A stretch of DNA of 24,289 nt, taken from assembly GCA_001642005.1 (NCBI GenBank), contig LWCA01000532.1:1-24289 (forward strand). The letters run 5' to 3'. A program made the translations under genes and the position numbers. Position 1 is the first letter of the stretch; the number at the start of each line of letters is the position of its first letter. The stretch comes from Intoshia linei. Lineage: Eukaryota > Orthonectida > Rhopaluridae. Shown here one piece after another: positions 21,501 through 24,289 of the stretch. Below the pieces are notes generated by a model. That model made no database searches, was not told the origin of the DNA, and saw nothing but the letters and a program-made list of their open reading frames with translations.

Positions 21501-23064
21501 TAGCGTAAATAAAACATTTTGAGAAGCAATCTATTCTAAGATACATGCATCTAATTTATAATCGATATTATAAGTTGTTTCATTGAACAAAATCAGTCCT
21601 GGTCCAGGACTCCTGGTAAATATTATTAATATTTATTTTGTAGTATTTCAACAATGAAAATCACGAAGCTAACAAAAATGACAAACATTTGGCTGAATAC
21701 GAGAAACAAACTATATATTCATACTCTAGTTTGTCATTTTTAAATGGAGGACAAGGATTTATTGTTAGTGTGGGAATGATTACACTTATGTGCATGGTGG
21801 CCACTGAAATTACAAATGGTTATATTTTGATGCTATACATGCACCCTTAAAATGAGTCGGTGTACCATTTATTACACCAACAGGCTTAATTTTATAACTA
21901 TCTAAATTCGATAAATCTATTTAGGTAACATGTCTGTGGGAGATTTAGTTCTAGTAAATAGCTTATTATTTCAATTAGCAATACCGCTAAGTTTTTTGGG
22001 TTCAGTGTACCGAGACCTTAAACAGAGTTTGGTAGATATGGACAAAATGTTTAAACTTCTTTATTTAACACCGGCGATTCAAGTAATTGTTTAATTAATA
22101 ATTTGACTTGGTAAATCTAGGACAAACCTGGAATGCCTCATTTATTAATGGAAAGAAATATGCCACCATCAGTTCAATTTGACAATGTTTCGTTTTCTTA
22201 TAATGATAAAGAACTACTATTTGACAAATTAAACTTTACAATCAAGTCTGGAGAAAAAGTAGCATTTATGGGAACTAGTGGCTCAGGGTAACTTTTAAGC
22301 GAGCTATTAACTATAAACTTCTATACTATATAGTAAATCCACAATTTTGCGCCTACTTTATCGGTTTTACGATCCATCTGACGGTAAAATTTTAATAAAT
22401 GACAAAAACATAAAAGATGTGTCTTTGTCTAGCTTACGCAAGATTATAGGAATTGTTCCTCAGGTAATTTCAAATTTTGTGAACATGTTTGAAATGATTT
22501 TAGGATGTAGTTTTATTCCAGGATACTATTTTATACAATATACTGTACGGAAATATGCATGCTTCTTTTGATGATGTTATTAGAGCGACTAAAATTGCAA
22601 ACATTTACGATTCTATACTTAGTTGGCCCGATGGTTTTAAGACTAGGGTAGGACAAAGAGGACTGCAATTATCTGGTAAGAACACTATGTAATTTTAAAA
22701 CGAATAATTATCTAAAATTTCAGGTGGAGAAAGGCAACGTATTGCGATAGCTCGCACAATTTTAAAAAATCCAAATATTATCGGTTTTGATGAAGCCACT
22801 TCTAGTGTAGATACAATAACTGAAACGGTTTTATAATTTTATAGAAAATTTTTTATTTTATAATAGAAAATTAAACGTGCTTTAAACGAATTTTCCTCAT
22901 CTCGAACAGCTATTTATATTGCACACCGACTTTCAACTATACGGAATGTAGATAATATTTTTATACTTGAAAATGGAAATATCATTGAACAAGGTCCACC
23001 AAATTTTATAAAAGAAAACAAAATATTTCAAAATTATACCAATAAAACAAATACAAATACCTAA
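18529..23064 (+). CDS. ABCB7: Mitochondrial ABC half-transporter ABCB7/Atm1
   Basis: Inner-membrane exporter linking mitochondria to cytosolic Fe-S protein assembly (family knowledge). Fifteen exons: 18529-18597, 18674-18710, 18782-18906, 18956-19088, 19586-19772, 19807-19888, 20228-20316, 20598-20685, 21644-21818, 21925-22082, 22121-22287, 22334-22463, 22504-22675, 22724-22827, 22867-23064; phases agree throughout, about 637 residues. The short N-terminus ([13 protein letters not shown]) is basic and amphipathic, plausible for import. Exons 1-2 are inferred mainly from phase. The membrane domain carries [33 protein letters not shown], the MNEAD segment and YFNNE. The nucleotide-binding domain has Walker A GTSGSGKS (432-439), Q-loop Gln480, signature LSGGERQR (536-543), Walker B IIGFDEA with Asp560-Glu561, and His592 in AHRLS. 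All catalytic motifs are intact. It is shorter than vertebrate ABCB7 (about 750), mainly at the N- and C-termini. Confidence 0.95.
19889..20227. other. ABCB7 intron 6
   Basis: AT-rich intron ending gttttag. It contains an 8-bp inverted repeat (TACGATGA and TCATCGTA, about 20020-20057), possibly from a decayed element. No coding sequence is seen. Confidence 0.5.
20341..20498. repeat. Imperfect terminal-inverted-repeat element in ABCB7 intron 7
   Basis: TTGTTCAATATGAACAT (20341-20357) matches the reverse complement of 20482-20498 at 14 of 17 positions, enclosing about 124 bp. It has MITE-like architecture, but no target duplication is clear. Confidence 0.45.
20686..21643. other. ABCB7 intron 8
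   Basis: A 958-bp intron between exons ending ETVK and starting YFNNE. It contains a near-perfect palindrome AGTCCTGGTCCAGGACT at about 21594 and AT-rich filler. No exon or complete element was recognised. Confidence 0.5.
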
Positions 23065-23328
23065 CTTTAAAATTTTATAAATACAACATACATTATAATT
23101 AGGGCAAGCAAAAGTCAGAAAAGTTAAAATTTGATATGTTAAATAGTTTAACATTTCCAGCATGATGGCACCAATATCGTCAATATTAATTGGCTAATTA
23201 AAATTTTATAAAGTTAAAATTTTTTCCAAATGTTAGAATTTTTTTTAAAAGTTAATGAAGTTAGATTTTGAAATATTCAATTTTATTACATGTGCATTGT
23301 TTTTAAATTTTAATCTAATAATCAGTTA
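23065..23328. other. ABCB7 3' flank up to the hAT pseudogene
   Basis: AT-rich, no gene. It must hold the ABCB7 3' UTR; no convincing AATAAA is seen right after the stop. The 5' end of the hAT element should lie here, but no inverted repeat can be paired because the 3' end is outside the window. Confidence 0.4.
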
Positions 23329-24289
23329 ATGCTTAAATTTCCAAAGTCGAGACAAGAAAAAATTAATAATATTTTAAGAATATTTCTAAATGAATTTAAA
23401 ATGAAGGACGGCAGTTTAATTTGTATCAAATGCAATTGTGATGTCTCATTTGAAAAATTATATTATGTGCAGAGTCATAGGTCGTCTGTTAAACACAAAT
23501 CATTAACTTTGAATGATACTACTTCAATCCGTAAATATTGTAAATTAAAAAGTAATTTTGTCATTGACATAGTAGAACTTTTTGCCTCGGTAGACATACC
23601 CTTATACAAGTTAAACAACAAAAAGTTAAAGGAATTTTTTACCAACAAGGGCAAATCGTTACCATCTGAAAACAATTGTGGTAAAATCGACCAGGTATAT
23701 TTGAAGGAAATTGAAAAGATAAAATCGTGTTGTAAAGATGAATTAATATTTATGATGGATGAAACCGATTTAAACGATGTTAAATATATAAATATAATTG
23801 TGGGTACTTTGAAAAACCCCCAAAATTTAATGCTGTTTGACTGTGAAATGATTAATACAAACATGAATGGTTAAATTGTTCTACATAATGTGGACGACAT
23901 TGCCAAATCTTTAAATATAAAGAGGAAAAATTTTTTTTATTCGTACTAATTATGCACGGTAATTTTAATTTTTTTATCAATTGCAAATATATATAATATC
24001 AATACATCGATCACATCACAATTGAAAATGCTGTATCCAAATTTATTCAATGTTACTTGCATAAGCCATCTAATGCATAACTGTTGCATGAAGCTTCGAC
24101 AGAAATATACAATTGTTGACAAACTCATTAGCAGCATAAAATTTCTTACATTAAAGAATAAATCGCTCTGCGAATTGTTTTATGACATTGGTTATCCACC
24201 CAGACCGGTGATTACAAGGTGGGGTACTTGGCTTAAAGCCAGTGTTTACTATATCAACAAATTTGAATTGGTAAAAAAAATTGTAGATG
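23329..24289 (+). pseudogene. hAT transposase pseudogene (BED/CGBP1-like), runs off the window
   Basis: One frame is followed from 23329 to the window end. The N-terminal part has a BED-type zinc finger (CIKCNCDVS then HRSSVKH), followed by FASVDIPLYKLNNKKLKEFF, a signature of the CGBP1-like hAT family. An in-frame TAA at 23872-23874 interrupts it, and a second stop lies at about 23947-23949. The same frame then resumes with LYPNLFNVTCISHLMHNCC and PPRPVITRWGTWLKAS, the conserved hAT core block. Two stops without an obvious frameshift suggest a moderately recent death. It is not a host gene unless introns skip the stops, which I consider unlikely. Confidence 0.85.

Noticed and set aside
23475-23864. 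129-codon minus-strand ORF
   Set aside because: Antisense shadow of the hAT transposase frame.
1-24289. CRISPR arrays, bacterial operators, rRNA genes
   Set aside because: The window is eukaryotic nuclear DNA with spliceosomal introns. No regularly spaced repeats or rRNA sequence were seen.

Overview
The window is an AT-rich, intron-rich animal nuclear fragment. Five split protein genes can be rebuilt exon by exon with consistent splice phases. Many introns are minimal, about 34-50 bp with GT-AG ends. The gene set (a VRK kinase, animal-type QARS, an OTU1/YOD1 deubiquitinase, mitochondrial ABCB7 and a probable ciliary microtubule inner protein) points to a ciliated metazoan with short introns. 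The phylum cannot be fixed from the sequence; a reduced invertebrate such as an orthonectid or dicyemid would fit, but that is a guess.

Layout. (1) 429-5911 (+): VRK-family kinase, nine exons seen, 5' end not located; its introns carry hAT-type MITEs. (2) 5912-6831: intergenic, with a 20-bp palindrome and a GC-rich inverted-repeat island near the next start. (3) 6832-7708 (+): OTU1/YOD1, two exons. (4) 7715-8275 (-): intronless gene resembling SPMIP1/ATP6V1FNB, converging on OTU1 with only 6 bp between stop codons. (5) 8345-17014 (-): glutaminyl-tRNA synthetase, 18 exons; its 3.15-kb intron 9 holds a dead Tc1/mariner copy, a hAT MITE and a TTAA-flanked inverted-repeat element. (6) 17057-18419 (-): a compact tandem-RRM protein, 42 bp upstream of QARS on the same strand. 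(7) 18529-23064 (+): ABCB7/Atm1, 15 exons, divergent from the RRM gene across a 109-bp shared promoter region. (8) 23329-24289 (+): a broken hAT transposase (BED/CGBP1-like) running off the window.

The most interesting locus is the minus-strand trio RRM, QARS and SPMIP1-like, with gaps of 42 and 69 bp. Both gaps contain 3' splice-site-like sequences just before the next ATG, as expected of a trans-spliced operon. Alternatively, a 60-bp GT-AG intron (17030-17089) would join the RRM reading frame in phase to QARS, which lacks its usual N-terminal helices, giving a roughly 884-residue RRM-RRM-QARS fusion. Only transcript data can separate these models.

Mobile DNA: four distinct hAT-type MITEs (8-bp target duplications), one TTAA element, one 1.46-kb Tc1/mariner pseudo-element and one hAT transposase pseudogene. 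All complete elements lie in introns.
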